From NCBI GenBank assembly GCA_009192285.1, contig CM018609.1, forward strand, positions 637,282-701,281: 64,000 nucleotides of DNA, read 5' to 3'. Below, one piece after another: positions 32,285-44,646 of this stretch (within the stretch, counting starts at the first letter, position 1; each line of letters starts with the position of its first letter). The translations under genes and the position numbers were made by a program. This DNA comes from Morchella semilibera. Its lineage: Eukaryota > Ascomycota > Pezizomycetes > Pezizales > Morchellaceae. The notes beneath the pieces were generated by a model, which was given only the letters and a program-made list of their open reading frames with translations, was not told the origin of the DNA and did no database searches.

Positions 32285-35200
32285 TTAGCAGACATACACC
32301 CCACCTGCCATGAACTCTGTGGTCGTTGCATTAGTTGGTGTCATGTCCCTCCTTGGGCTCGCAGGTTTAGCTCTTTTTGGGCTCTGCCTCTCCTCACTTT
32401 CGTATCCACGCTCACTCTCATCTCCACCGTCGGAATCGTCTCTTCTTCTCTTTCCTGGGGTCAAACACGGCGGTGTTTGTGTTCCCCTCGCTGGAGAAGC
32501 GCTTTTGCCAATCGGGCTCATCTCCTGGGCAATATCCATCATTTGCGATGCTACGCTCTCTGGCTCCTCGGCGCGGTTTTGGGCTTTGTCTTGGCCTTTG
32601 CCATCAGAGCTGCTACTACCATGGGAACGTTCCTTTCGCTCCTTTCGATGTTGGTCGCGTTTGGCTTTGCTCCTTTCCTTCTCTTTCTGGATGTGGTTTA
32701 TTACTTTCTCAATATACTGCTTGACGAAAACCTTTACTTTGCCCTTGCGCTTTTCAGGCTCAAGGAGAAGGTGAGGATTGACTATTTTACGACCATCCTT
32801 CATTTCCTTTTTAACGAGGATTTCCGTGATCTAGAGATAAGTGTGAGTAGGAACCGAGCTACTCCAATATAAGAGGATAAAGACATACATCTTTGGCGTG
32901 TTTTTTGACCGCATCGCGGCCGCCAAGCTCAGCTGTGTATTTGCTCACTGCGTTTGCGACAACTTTGGCAAACTGATAACAATCAAAAATTTATCCAACA
33001 ATGAGGGAAATGGATTACTCACAGTCTTCATCAATATATTCCTTGTCTTCTCATCATCATAAACCTTTTCTTTTCTCTCCCTTTCTTTCCTCTCTCTATC
33101 CTTGCTGCTCCGCCTCTTCTGCTGCTCCATAACCTCGACAACTTTCTTTTCGGCCTCTTCCGGAGCTTTCTCAACCTTCATCACCTTTTTCTCGTCGATA
33201 TTCTGTGTAATCGAGTCGATGATTGCCTGCAGCGCATTTCTCTTCGGATCAAGAGGAAGCTCACCATGCCTAAGTGGTGGCGGTGGCGGCTTCAGTGGCC
33301 TATCGTCCGACCGACAGGGCTCGGTCGGCATATCCCATCTTGTCCTGCCATCGTTCGAGTAGTAGTATAATTGTTGGTCGTGCCAGGCCTTGTGCCAGCC
33401 CCAAGGAATATCTCGTCGGGGCTTGTTATCATTATTATTATACTGGGCTCTATCTGCTCGAGGCCCACGGGGAGGTTGGCTCTGGAAAGACTTCTCCCGA
33501 GGTTGCGGGCGTGGGCGAGTGGGTGGGGTTGCGGTCCGACCGGGCGGTGGAGTGCCTGACTTAGACCGCGAGTCCCTGTTATCACGGTCATTGTATGCAT
33601 TGTTTCGCTCTTTGTCGTTTGTGGCAGTTGGTGCGCGCCGGGGGATACGGAAGCCCGTTTCAAGAGAACTCCACTCCTGAATAAGAGAGTTTGATGCTTC
33701 ACGAACTTGCTCGTTTTCAGCAGCGGCGAATACTTCAACTATGGTTTCGATCTTGGATTGTGTGATTTTATTTTTTGTGATACGAGGGAACCTAAAAAGT
33801 ATTCGAAGGGCAGTTAAAACGACGTTCATATCGTCCTTGTAGTCTTGGATAATCCTCCCAAGGATCTGGTAACCGTGCATCTTGACAATGCGAGCGAACA
33901 CAGCATCGTCCTCACTTGCAAAGATGCGGTCAAGAAGTTTAGTAATAATCCATTTCTCCTTGCAATGAAGGAGCGAAGACATGACTTTGGTGACATCAGC
34001 TTCGCTCATTGGCCTGGTACCAGGTGTGCCACTCTCAGTGTAATCATCGTCATCCTCTCCAGTCTTTTTTGGTCGCCTACCCTTCTTGGCTGTGGCAGTT
34101 ACCCAGTCCTCGGAATCCTCGAGACCAAGAGCTTCGATAATATTATGAGAAAGTTTGGGGGCTGCGTCAGTTTGTGTTTTGCCTCCGATGTACCCAAGAC
34201 AGTTGGGTTCTTGGCAGTAGCAGGTTTGGGGTTCGGCACCATATCGGTCGACATTGTAGTCAAATACCAGTTCCTCGCCCGCAATAATATCTCTTTTCGA
34301 AAATATACCCATTCGCAGCTTGTCACCAACAACCCACTTGTCTATGAAGCAGTTGGGATTGCAAGAGTGGTTGCAGAAACGAGCAAGACCACCCTTTTTG
34401 GTGGCGTCGATGAATTCGTTCTTTCCAAGTGACATGAAATAAAAGTGCTTGATTCCTTCCTGGAAATATTTTTGCGTTCTTTTACGGAATTTGATTTCAT
34501 CGATCACCTCGCCAACGTATTCGTAGAGGAAAGTGTTGATCGGGATGTCAACATTCGCCCGGAGCCCGAATCCCTTTTTCTCGGTTTTGATGACCGAAAC
34601 ATCTGCGTACTGGCGTTTTTGAAAACGCTTATTCTGACAATCAGAGCCGCAGGAGGAATCATCTTGCGTACATTCCATGGATGTCATTCGATTAATACAA
34701 TCGGAATTTTCGCCGCAGGCAACATTATGTTTCCCATCTATGGCGGCGCGTCAGCGAAACCGAGCCAAAAAAAAGTCTGCCGAAAAAGAACAGCCAAGGA
34801 CATGAATCCTAAGGCCTGGTAAAAGGGGAGAGGGAAAATCCCCAGAGTGCGTTGAACGGATGAATAGAATAATCTTACCCCACTCCTCTCTACACTCGCA
34901 AGACATTCCATCACCATCTTGTCCCGAGTCTCCGATATATTTATTACTGTAGATACACGCATCTATGACGGCGAATGTAGATGTCGCCTCCTCAGTACTA
35001 TCCGGATAGTCGTTGAACAAAGCCGGCTTCTTCTCCTTGAGCACTTTGGTCGACGACGATGCCCGCAACAGCTTTGGCTTCTGTGAGTCGCCAGTTTCCG
35101 CCTCGGCCGGCGACCCCTTGTCCTCCTCGCCCTTAATCGGTGATGAAGAGTGAGTATTCCCATGCGCAGGTGAAGCCGAGGACGCCTTCGAGCTACTGTT

Positions 35201-35359
35201 CCCTTTTTTTTTCTCCTCCTTCATTTCATCTCCCATTCTTAATATCTTTCCTCCAGTAACGGCGTCTCGAGGGGAGTCTTCAAGCTTGATCTCCCCCATA
35301 GCGGTTTCCGCGCCGTCGCTGCTAGGACTGCGGCTTGTGCTAGCCCTTTCCCTCTTCAT
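32285..35359 (-). CDS. SET2: Histone H3 lysine-36 methyltransferase Set2
   Basis: Methylates H3K36 on transcribed chromatin while bound to elongating RNA polymerase II. Exons: 35359-34879, 34737-33023, 32972-32889 and 32830-32285 (941 residues; phases close exactly). The AWS domain is assembled across intron 1 (CECREEWD then CGENSDCINR and MECTQDDSSCGSDCQN). SET (about 200-325) has KKGFGLRAN, FLYEYVGEVI, RFCNHSCNPNC (about 281-290) and ELVFDYN; post-SET is CYCQEPNCLG. A helical segment at about 405-517 fits the TFIIS-N/LEDGF-like domain of the family. A WW domain (IPWGWHKAWHDQQLYYYSND, about 604-634) follows. The SRI domain that binds the phosphorylated polymerase tail spans exons 3-4 (FAKVVANAVSKYTAELGG, then KKEMKDGRKIVNPHLLLEPE). 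The Ser/Lys-rich N-terminal 150 residues are disordered. All expected domains are present. Confidence 0.97.
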
Positions 35360-37813
35360 GTTATCGCGTATGGTTGTTATATATATTAAGGGGTATTTAT
35401 GATGACTCGTAGGAAGAAAAAAAGAGTTGTTGTTGGTGGTTACTAGTAGCAGTGGTGGTGGTTAATTGTCGTGGTTTCGTGGGTCCCAGGCTGTCAGTTA
35501 GGTCACGCTTGCTTGCTTGGTGGCCCTCACTCCGTCTCTCCTCTGTCCGAACCTCGACAAAAAAAAATTGAAATTCCTCCAACCTTAGAACACTGCCTCA
35601 CGCACACAAACAAGCACGCGCGATATTCTGCGTTTGGTGCCCGAACCCCCGAATGATAATCCTTCACGCGATAGCCGCTGCGTATCCGTGTTCCTTGAAG
35701 ATTCTTGAGAGAGAAAAACTCTTCTCTGGTGGCACTGCACTTGCAACAAAAAAATTGATTTCAGGAAATCAGAATCAAGAGCGCCGTAGTATTGGTAAAA
35801 GAGCAAAGAAATTATAATATCTATGAAGGAAAAGGTGGCAAAAGAGGGACCAGAATTCAGGCGAAAAGGGAGAAGGAGCAGGATTGAATACTCCCGTCAA
35901 TTCTGACTGTGGCGTGAGTAGAATTTCGCTTGACTCGAGAACCACTTGGGGTTGGGAGAGGTGGCCGGGTGCTTCTGCAGAATCTGTGATTCTACGCAAA
36001 AAGTCGGGTTTGGTGAAATGGCGGCTTGAAGCTTTGTAGACGGAGTCCCAATCAAGAACGACAAGAAGGGCGCTAGCGTTTCGTCCCTATGCTATGCCCC
36101 TGTCAAACGCCCCTCTTCCTCTTCTTTCCTCCCGATGAGCTTAACTATGCGTGGTGGGGTGTTATTCTCCTTTTCTTTGAAAGTATTATATGGGCAATAC
36201 CGATCTCTCTCTCTCTCTCCCTCTCCTTGCTGCTGCACTGAAAAATCCCACAACGCCCTTCTCCCTGGCTCCCTATCGGGACAGTCATGCACATATAAAC
36301 ATTATTCTGCTGCAGCCTTGTAACTCAGCGTGATGGACAAATTCCTAGTAGATAAGCATGAGCCTCATAAGAAGGAATGAAGACTACGCCAAGCCAGCCT
36401 TGGCGCACTTCGGCCAGACTTCACATTTTGGGTTCAGTTGAGAATCTTGTTTCCGGTGGTTTGGGTTGGTTGTAGTTGCAAGATATGGGGGTTGAGAGGT
36501 CTGTGTATGTTGGACAAGGGCAAGTGTGGTATGGTATAGTTGAATCTCTGAGAGCACATAACTTGGTTCCGCGGTTTTGGTCGCTATATTTTTTTTTGCA
36601 CGTTTCATGAGAAGCTGCCATGCACGTGGTCGCCAGGTACATTCGTGACGGTACGTAGAACTCTGACAAGCCATAAAAGAAGGGCTGCGGATATCGATAG
36701 GCAGTTACAGGGTTGTTGAATGCGTAAAGGGCCCACTGAGGGATCTATACCTGGCTACGGATGAACTATCGCCCGTTCTCTGGAAGCTTCGACGCAATTT
36801 CCTACCTAGAACCAGCCTTTCGATAACAGTAAATATAGAAATAACTACATGTAGATATCAACAAGCCTGATTTAAAGCATATTTCCAATTGTTAGTTTTA
36901 CACCTTCACCCATTCATTTTCTTTGGATCAATATCATATCGGCTCATTAGCTTCATAACAAGTGGCTTGGTTCGTTCGAAGGGCGCAGACCAAAATAAAA
37001 TAAAATGATTAACATATACATCTTTTCTCTGGAACTGAATTGCTTTGATACTGAATCTTGAAGAGAACTAATAGCACCAAATGCTTCCAACTAGGTTGAG
37101 TTAATATTACAAGTATTGCCATAGCTTTTTATATACTGATTTGTTCCTAGCTGGGTTTACAGCACCCTAGGTTCATAGCCTATCACTCGCATTTAAGTCA
37201 TCTATGAATTCGAATGGGGTCCAATACAACTACCACTACTGTCCTTACAACCTAGAGATTCACAGGAAAGACCTCAGCTGCTAAAGGTTGTATAGACTCT
37301 TCTATATAAAAAAAAACCTCACCTATGTTCGTGGATGTTATGGTGCCAAGGGTACATAGTTGAACAGGAGGTGCCTATCTGCCACTAAAACTCACCCTTC
37401 ACAGTGTAGTAACACCACCTAACCTATGGGTTTACTAAGACCTATTAAAAGTACTAAATCTTATTTAATATAGGCGTACGAAATACTTCATGGTTTCATT
37501 TACTCCCTGTCCCTTCAAGCTAGAATAACAAGAGCAATGTATAGGTGACTCTATTAAGTCGGATAAAGCTATTAAGTCAGATAAAGACAATTTCAGAGAC
37601 TTATAATTGCGGATCCTCGCGTCTCATCATCCGTCAGCCGGCGGATCCAATTCCTGCTTTCCATCAAACAACCTTCATTTTTATTCTCGCCTAGCTACTA
37701 CTCATCTGGCCAGCTACCGCTCTCATTCGGTCGATCTGACTTATCGGTATAGAGAAAAGAAAGGGAAAGACAAAAAAAAAACTAGCGGACAAAGACCTGA
37801 GATAAAAGTACGT
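35360..37813. other. Intergenic between RAD23 and SET2 (SET2 promoter side)
   Basis: No gene seen. 37551-37586 is an 18-bp tandem duplication (CTATTAAGTCGGATAAAG, second copy with one change). 36393-36411 holds a short inverted repeat (CGCCAAG/CTTGGCG). 36205-36230 is a CT microsatellite. Much of 36800-37600 is AT-rich. ORFs at 36384-36674 and 37607-37924 show no conserved motif; the latter lies antisense over the RAD23 last exon. Confidence 0.4.
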
Positions 37814-39415
37814 TTACGGCTCCATATCATCGTCAGGCTGCTCGAACAAAAAGTTGGCAGCAAGCTCTTCGTTTTTATCACAAGCAAAGTAAGCTTGGAT
37901 AACCATATCTCTATCAAAACCTAGACGGCATAGCTAAACCCTATATTAGCTCTTTGAACCTCAGGATGGCTTTTGTGGGCAAGTTCGGACAGGGATGGTG
38001 GGAGGGGGGTATATAACATACTCTCTCGATAGCATCCCTCTCCTCGGGGGTGACTGCGATCTGCTGAGCACCTGGTGGCAAAGGCGCGCCCTCACCATCT
38101 TCGGGATCTTCGCTGAGCAACTGCAGGAACGCGTCCGGGTTTTGGCTGATTAAAGCAGCGAGCTGAGGATTTCCTGACCCAACTTGTTGCAGGATTGGCT
38201 CGAGCATCTGCGGTTGCTGTTGAACAACTTGACGAAGTTGTTGAAATTGCGGGTTGTTACGGAGAAAATCTAGATTTCCAAGCCCGCCTGCTCCTGCTCC
38301 GCCACGAGCGCCACCTCCAGAGCGCTGGCTAGCGGCAGCAGCGGCAGCTTCAAACAGGTTAATGTTCTCAGGATTTGATTCTGCCGGCGCATCTCCACCA
38401 GCTGGAACAGCCGATCTAGGAGCAGATTGCGCTTGAGCAGCAGCGGGATGAGTAGCTGGTGATTGAGGTTGCCTCTCTTGCTGGATATGATCGGGAATAC
38501 CCTGAGAGGTCAAGTTAAGCCTCTATCGCAGAAACGAAAGACATCAAGGCACAGATACATACGTTGAGGAGATAATCTACAGCTCTATCTGGGTTGAAGT
38601 ATGCAGCTCGCATCGCTCTCTCGGCCTCACTTCTTTCAAAACCCATCGCAATCATATTTTGAATAGCAGACTCGCCGTCTCCTCCCATGGCAAGCGCAGA
38701 AGGATCATTAAAGCTAGAGGGAGCTGAGGAACCTGAGCTTGAGAGGGCGGGTGTTAAGGTCTCTGAGACGACAGAGCTGGAGGAACCAGCACTAGACTGG
38801 GCTGGTACAGAAGGGGTGGCGGGTACTGTAGGTTGCACAGGCGTTGAAGGAGCTGGGGTAGCTGTCACCTTAGAGCTCGAAGCTGCCGCTGCAGGTGCGG
38901 CTTTAGGCTATCACCCACCTTTATCAGTCATCTTTCAAAGGTCAAGAATTATGCAGCAAATTACCTTTGATACCATACAGACCACAAAGCCTTTCTCCTC
39001 AATATTATAGGATTCTACTGTTTTGTCATCTTGCAAAATTTTGCCTTGTGAGATACAACACCGATTAGCCTACTAAGTACTTTCTGAGTCCCAAGGCGGA
39101 AAATAAACGTATTAAGCACCTGAATAGATGAGCTTTTGGAGCGAGGCATCCCATCCCTTCTCGGCAGTGATTTTTCCCTTGAGCTGGGCGATCTATCATA
39201 ACCCGGTTAGTCACCATATTTGACAAAGGTAAACAGGCCAAAACGAACAGTATCAGATGGCTCGGCATCAATGAGAAACTTCTGCTGTTTGAGATCCTAT
39301 CGAAAAATGAAGTGGTCAGTATTGTGTTGTGCTGCGTTGATAAACTCGAAAGATTCGGGGAGTGACAGGTGGGGGAGGGGCAACGGCTATGACCCACCTT
39401 AAAAGTGAGCTTCAT
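37814..39415 (-). CDS. RAD23: UV excision repair / proteasome shuttle protein Rad23
   Basis: Binds the Rad4/XPC damage sensor and delivers ubiquitinated proteins to the proteasome. Seven exons were resolved: 39415-39398, 39296-39249, 39192-39120, 39044-38965, 38907-38563, 38501-38022 and 37933-37814 (387 residues, all phases closing). The ubiquitin-like domain spans exons 1-4 ([62 protein letters not shown]). A Thr/Pro/Ala linker leads to UBA1 ([20 protein letters not shown], about 147-186). The XPC-binding domain is [20 protein letters not shown] onward (about 264-320), and UBA2 fills the last exon ([20 protein letters not shown]). All domains are in canonical order and at normal length. Intron 2 has an unusual GTTCGT donor. 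The high intron density at the 5' end is typical of ancient fungal housekeeping genes. Confidence 0.97.
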
Positions 39416-40439
39416 GTTGATAAAGAACAGTACTTCGTATTATTTATTGAGATTTAGCCAGGCGGCTTTTGTTAGATGAGAGGTGGATGGAAGATGGATG
39501 GAGATGGAGACTGCGAAGAAAGATGATGATAGTGGTGGGGTGGCAGTGTTGGTGGTGTGGAGAGAGGCAAAGACGAGAGAAGCTCTGGCTGGCCCTTGGG
39601 TAACACAAAAAATGTAGGCTCCCACTAGCTACTATTACTAAGACGGGAGACCACCGACGAGACTGCGGGGCTCTGTTTGTTCAGAGAAGATCTGGACTGC
39701 ATGATCATCACTTACAGCGACGCAAGTGAATATTTTGGGGTTTTTTATTTCATGTTAAGAATTGGATGTATCGGGGTTAGATCTTCGCTTGTGCATGCAT
39801 TGGAACTGGCCCGTGCACTCGGGGGAATTTCCTGGCGTTGTTGTTTTGTTTTGGTCTACACTGTTCCCCGTCAACTCGACCGCATACGGACGGAAGCTCG
39901 GAAAATCCAAAACAAACACCATAACATCATGTAACGTTCCCCGAAGGGGAATTATCTGCTTCACCTTTCCTCTCATCTTCACTTGTCACCCTCATCACTC
40001 CCCCCACCCCTGTCCCATTCCCTCTCATTCTCCCCTCCTCCTCTACCTGTCGTCCGAGATCTCTTTCCCCCGAGATCCGGGTCGTATCATATCTAACGGC
40101 TTCATGGCGTAATACCCTGGCCCTTCCTCGCCCAGCAAATACTATCCGCCGGATCAAGCCACAATATTGACTCCACGTCACGGTGCCTTGAAGTCCTTCA
40201 TGCACAACTAGAAGACATTTAATGATCGTCATCAAATCAATGCTGGATGCCAAAATTGAATATTCAAATAAACCAAACTTTAATCAACCAACAACAACGG
40301 CCCCTTTACTCCCCACACCCCGCAACCACCCGAACTATAAGCATCAACCTCTATCGGAAGCAGGAGACAGAGAGACAGGCCATTCTGGTCTGCTCCCGTT
40401 TCCACATATATTGTTACTACCAGCTATCCACCAAACGAC
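39416..40439. promoter_or_regulatory. Divergent promoter region, RAD23 and the 40440 membrane gene
   Basis: About 1 kb between two divergently transcribed genes. 39960-40060 is CT-rich on the plus strand, near the start of the 40440 gene. No damage-response or other defined element could be assigned by eye. ORFs here (39677-40112, 39927-40253) have no conserved features. Confidence 0.35.
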
Positions 40440-41536
40440 ATGTCTTTCCGCCCCTCGAGGCACATAGTCCGTCTCCTGGGCTCTATCACTATAGTGCTCA
40501 CAGTGAGCACAACCGTGTTCTTCATCCTTTATTCTGCCTCTACCATCTCAGCTCATTCTATCCTCTCTTCGTCCTGCACTGCAGCTGCAGCTTTCGACAT
40601 TACAACATGCACTCTTCTACTCCTTTTCACTATATTTCCACCCCAAAAACGGATATATCTGTTGGGTGGGGTGGTCTCAACTGCCCTAGCTGTTGTTCTT
40701 TCTACTCTTGCATTGGGGTGGATGAGCTTTCGTCCGAAGGCAATGCCAAATACTATGTTCGGCCGTGACAGAGACCCAATGGTTATTGCGGGGTTTTCAT
40801 TATTTGTTGTTTCCCTTGTTTTTCAGGCAATATTTTGGACATTACAAGCATTTAACTGCCCTCGCTCGTCCGACGGAACCGAAAGATTAGAACTAGCATC
40901 AGAAATAGTCCTAGAGAAGCCCTCTAGACCGGTTGATTTTACTTCAAGCCATTTCTATTCTTCTACAACACTTGGAGACAACAGCCACAGTACAACAGTT
41001 CTTCACCCAACTCCCATCCACTCCAAACTTCACAATCCAACAGTTCTATACGTCATTCAAACCCCTCCGATTACGCTTGGGGCTGAGGTTGATCCTTTTG
41101 ATACGTGGGATACATCAGATGTCTGTGCAACCCAGAGAGCGGCTTGTACTCTAGCTGCAATCGAATGCGAACAGAGCACAGATGAAACCATAGGCCTGGG
41201 GATATTCACGTCTGTCAATAGAGCTGTTACAGATTGCAAAGCTGCTGGGGTTGGGTCGAAACGGAGGAGCGGGCCTACAACCCAGTAATTGAAAGGCAAA
41301 GTAGCCCACCAATACCAGATTACGACATGACCCCCCGAAGTGCTAGTTTTCCAGGAAATGTTTTCCGGGAACACATGTCGATGATGAGAATGTCTAGAAC
41401 TCCGACCTTAGTTATTAGCCCTATCGGAGACAGTCGAGAATTTGACGAAGGAAGCGGGAGGTTAGTAAATATTAGGAGTTCTCAAAGTGAATTTGGAACT
41501 GGAAATTTGCTGGTGAGGTCTCAGACCATGGTATAA
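40440..41536 (+). CDS. Four-helix membrane protein with cytoplasmic tail, unknown function
   Basis: The frame from 40440 is open to 41288 and encodes four hydrophobic segments: residues about 8-31 (VRLLGSITIVLTVSTTVFFI), 45-64 (ITTCTLLLLFTIF), 71-94 (YLLGGVVSTALAVVLSTLAL) and 112-137 (MVIAGFSLFVVSLVFQAIFW). This tetraspan-like plan resembles small fungal MARVEL-type or other four-helix membrane proteins, but no diagnostic motif was seen. A Ser/Thr-rich tail follows. A second frame (from about 41234 to a stop at 41536) carries tail-like sequence (MSRTPTLVISPIGDSREFDE), so the real C-terminus probably uses it through an intron or one-base shift between 41050 and 41290; I could not place the junction. 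The start is the first ATG upstream of the first helix. Confidence 0.55.
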
Positions 41537-43046
41537 CGACCTAAACTTCAACCATATGAATAAACGAACGAAGACGATACTGTGATACGACATCTACCTT
41601 CATTATATTATCTCCGAGAGACGGAAGTACGAATTACGATCATCATCGGATAACTGCATTATTTATTATATAAACATCTTCAATCTTAATGACAGCACCG
41701 TCACCCTCCATGACACAGGAGAAAATAGATCGGGGCCAGAAGGGAACGGGTGGAACTATCCAAGATATAATTGCCTACTACCTTTACGAATTATTGTCTC
41801 GTCATTAAATTCCTTTTAAAATTATTTCTACGTAATTGTTTATATCGGCGGTGGTTTTTTATTGATCTTGATTGGTCATACATTTTTCGTCTTCTTAAGC
41901 CTATCTATACCCGAGAAAGCAAGTCTTCTCACAGTTATATGTAGTTTTACCATATTTCAACTATTTACTAGAGTTCTCCTTTCCTTTGGTGGGGAGGTTC
42001 CTGCTCATCCAGTGGTGACGCAGCTGTGTGGCGATGTTTATATATCATGATTACGCCGGTTTGATGTATTTTCTCCTGTCTCGGTTTTCAATCACCCTTG
42101 TTTTTTAGATTTTAAGGGAAAGTACATACACATATTCTCCTTCTCCGATAAATACCCAACTGTCATATATGTATCCAGTATAGCAAGTTCCGTTCCGTTT
42201 CGTTTCGTTCCGTTCTTTTTGATTACTCTTTATTAATCATAGACATCTGTAAGGCCCTCAGGCCAAAGGGCAGGCATTTGAAAAAGAAATGGACACATTC
42301 GTTTCGTTGTTTAATCATGAATTCTCACTCGTGGATTACATAAATGAGCAGCGGTTGGGCCACAACTGCTGAGTATATACATGTATATAAGTACCTGAAG
42401 CGACACAAGTTTGGTCTCACCCTATACAGTATTACAAAGTCTTTGAATATAGTAAGGTCTCGGTGCCCTACAACTGAATAGGTAAATCAACGGATGACAT
42501 CAAAATCCACATGATATCCAATATTACTACATGTATGTACTACATATTGATATTGATGCGAAACTTAACTCTAGCGACGATAGGCCTCTCTGTCCCTACA
42601 CAGATAATAGGGTCTAAGAGTTTCTGGATACATATTGGCGATCAAGAGCTCACGTTATGATATATTCTATAGATCTTTATATCATATTACTCACAGGAAA
42701 AATAAAAGGGGGACGGACCCAAGGCCATATTATACCATGAGTCTAGGGATATATGTTACATCTTGTAAAAACTAGGACACGTCAGGTCCTCTCGTCTCTC
42801 TGCACCGTACAAAGCAATTGACAGAGAATACATGTATTAAGTGGGGGCTGGGATACATGTAATTATGTGGCGCCGGCGATGCGCCCCTCTTCTTCGTTCT
42901 CGCTCATATGCCTGCATTACTATGTAGGTTATCACAACCGTGCGGTCATGCTTACAATACGAAAGGACCAATCGACTGCTCGGCCAAAGAGAACGGATAT
43001 TACCAGGCAAGAAGCCACATTGGTGGCCTCACTAGTGCCCGGCACC

Positions 43047-43146
43047 TACATGTAGTTCGGGTGTAGGGGTAAGTGAGAAGACACCAAGCTGCCAAGTTTG
43101 CGTGAAGTGTGTCTTCTCGCCTGCCTCTGCACCCGAAGTACATGTA
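43047..43146. repeat. 100-bp foldback element with TACATGTA at both ends
   Basis: Left arm 43047-43084 and right arm 43109-43146 are 38 nt each and pair at 32 of 38 positions, leaving a 24-nt loop. Both ends are the octamer TACATGTA, followed by G/C-TTCGGGTG and, at the inner end, GAGAAGACAC. The size and near-complete palindromy fit a MITE or a transcribed hairpin. No target duplication outside the octamers is clear. Confidence 0.65.
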
Positions 43147-44552
43147 TACCTATATCTGTACATGCAACCATACGACTAGTATCGTAAACGGCCCAAAAGG
43201 TCCCCCCAGTTGGGTGGGATGAAGCACAGAATTCCTTGGTTTGAGTGTTCCGTGCGCTCCTTTGTGTTTAAGGCTTCTAATTGACCGCCAATAGCGTTCA
43301 ACATATGCACCGGCGCTGGTGGCAAACATAATGCCGAAAAGCACAGACCACTGCTGAACCTCAATTAGCCCACCTAATTGCTGCTGGGGTGGTCTCTTCT
43401 GAACATGACTCAACCTAAAACCTAAAGCTCCATGCTCAGAAGTTTAGACTCATGAGCTTCATTGGACGAGGGATATCATGTTGGTTCTCAACCACCCCTA
43501 AGTGCGCAAGTATCGATCTCATTTGTGCATAAAACGCTTTACTTTGGAACATAAAATAATGGCCCCAAAGACTTCGAGCCACCTAGCACTCACCTACCTA
43601 GGCCCCGAATAACACAAATTAAAGCAATGCAATATATAGACCCTTCTACATTTTTAAAACTCTCAACTCCTTAACCAACATAAAAACCTACATGTATCTC
43701 TTATTCAACTAAACAACCCCAGCTAAATTTAAGGGTACTGGGACAGGTTCTAAGCAACACTCCCACTTACTTATAATTATAGCGAGTAATTTCATGGGTT
43801 AAAGTAAAGCGCTAGCGGAGAAGGGAAGTACATGTATATTGTTGATTGGCTAAACTAGTGCATGGAAACATCTATATACTATTATTTACCTTAATATTCA
43901 ACTGATACTTTTCTTCGGGCCCATAGGCTTACTTCCCACAAATGGTAGCCAATACACACAAAGATGGGTCTGTTAGAGCATAAGTCCCATGTATACCTTT
44001 CCTTCGATCGGACTAACAAACCTACATGTAGTAGCTTTTTATGACCGGGCGTTCCAGCCCATCACGATCCCCAAGTGCAATATCGGTGTTTTACATGTGA
44101 CTGGTCACTATACAGAGCCACAATCACAAGATCGAACAGAACTTAGGGCGGTTGACATGATCAAGATCCATTACATGAGCGTACGTGTACGAGACATTGG
44201 TCGACGTTTAGCTGCCTACTTGAGATATCTTGCTAGACACGGGAGTGGATAAGAATCCTGCCATCAGGCGTGAAGATTCTGCAGTTTACCAATAATTAAA
44301 TGCGCCGCCGGTCTCGAGCCCCCCTGTTGAGACAGATGCAATATAGTTGGCCATCAAGTTAAAGGCCTAACCCTATCTGGGATACCAGCACTAACTGATA
44401 TGGGAATACACCTGATCTTGTTTTAATTTCATAGGTTTGCCCCCGTTTTTGTATAAAAACAATACCCATCCACCCCGCTCCCGGCTCATATCAAAATCTT
44501 CTACGAATCCACATCACCTCCCTCTATTCATACAGGGAAAAAAATGATGTTA

Positions 44553-44646
44553 ATGCCACGAGAGAGATTCAAACCCTCAGTCATTGATTAATCTGGGGGT
44601 GTGATGACTGCATCATACACCTGTAATCGTTACACCGCTGTGGCCT
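44553..44646 (-). other. tRNA-like / pol III-type segment, degenerate
   Basis: On the minus strand the segment begins GGCCAC and ends GTGGCAT, whose GCCAC/GTGGC ends can pair as an acceptor stem. It contains a B-box-like GGTTTGAATC (44566-44575) with a T-stem that pairs (GAGGG/CTCTC), an A-box-like TAGGCCACAGCGG at the start, and a GGTGT...ACACC stem where an anticodon arm should be. The anticodon loop is 14 nt instead of 7, and box spacing is longer than usual, so it is not a standard tRNA; a tRNA pseudogene, intron-bearing tRNA or tRNA-derived SINE head would all fit. Confidence 0.35.

Noticed and set aside
32310-34822. Plus-strand ORFs with hydrophobic content
   Set aside because: Antisense of SET2 exons.
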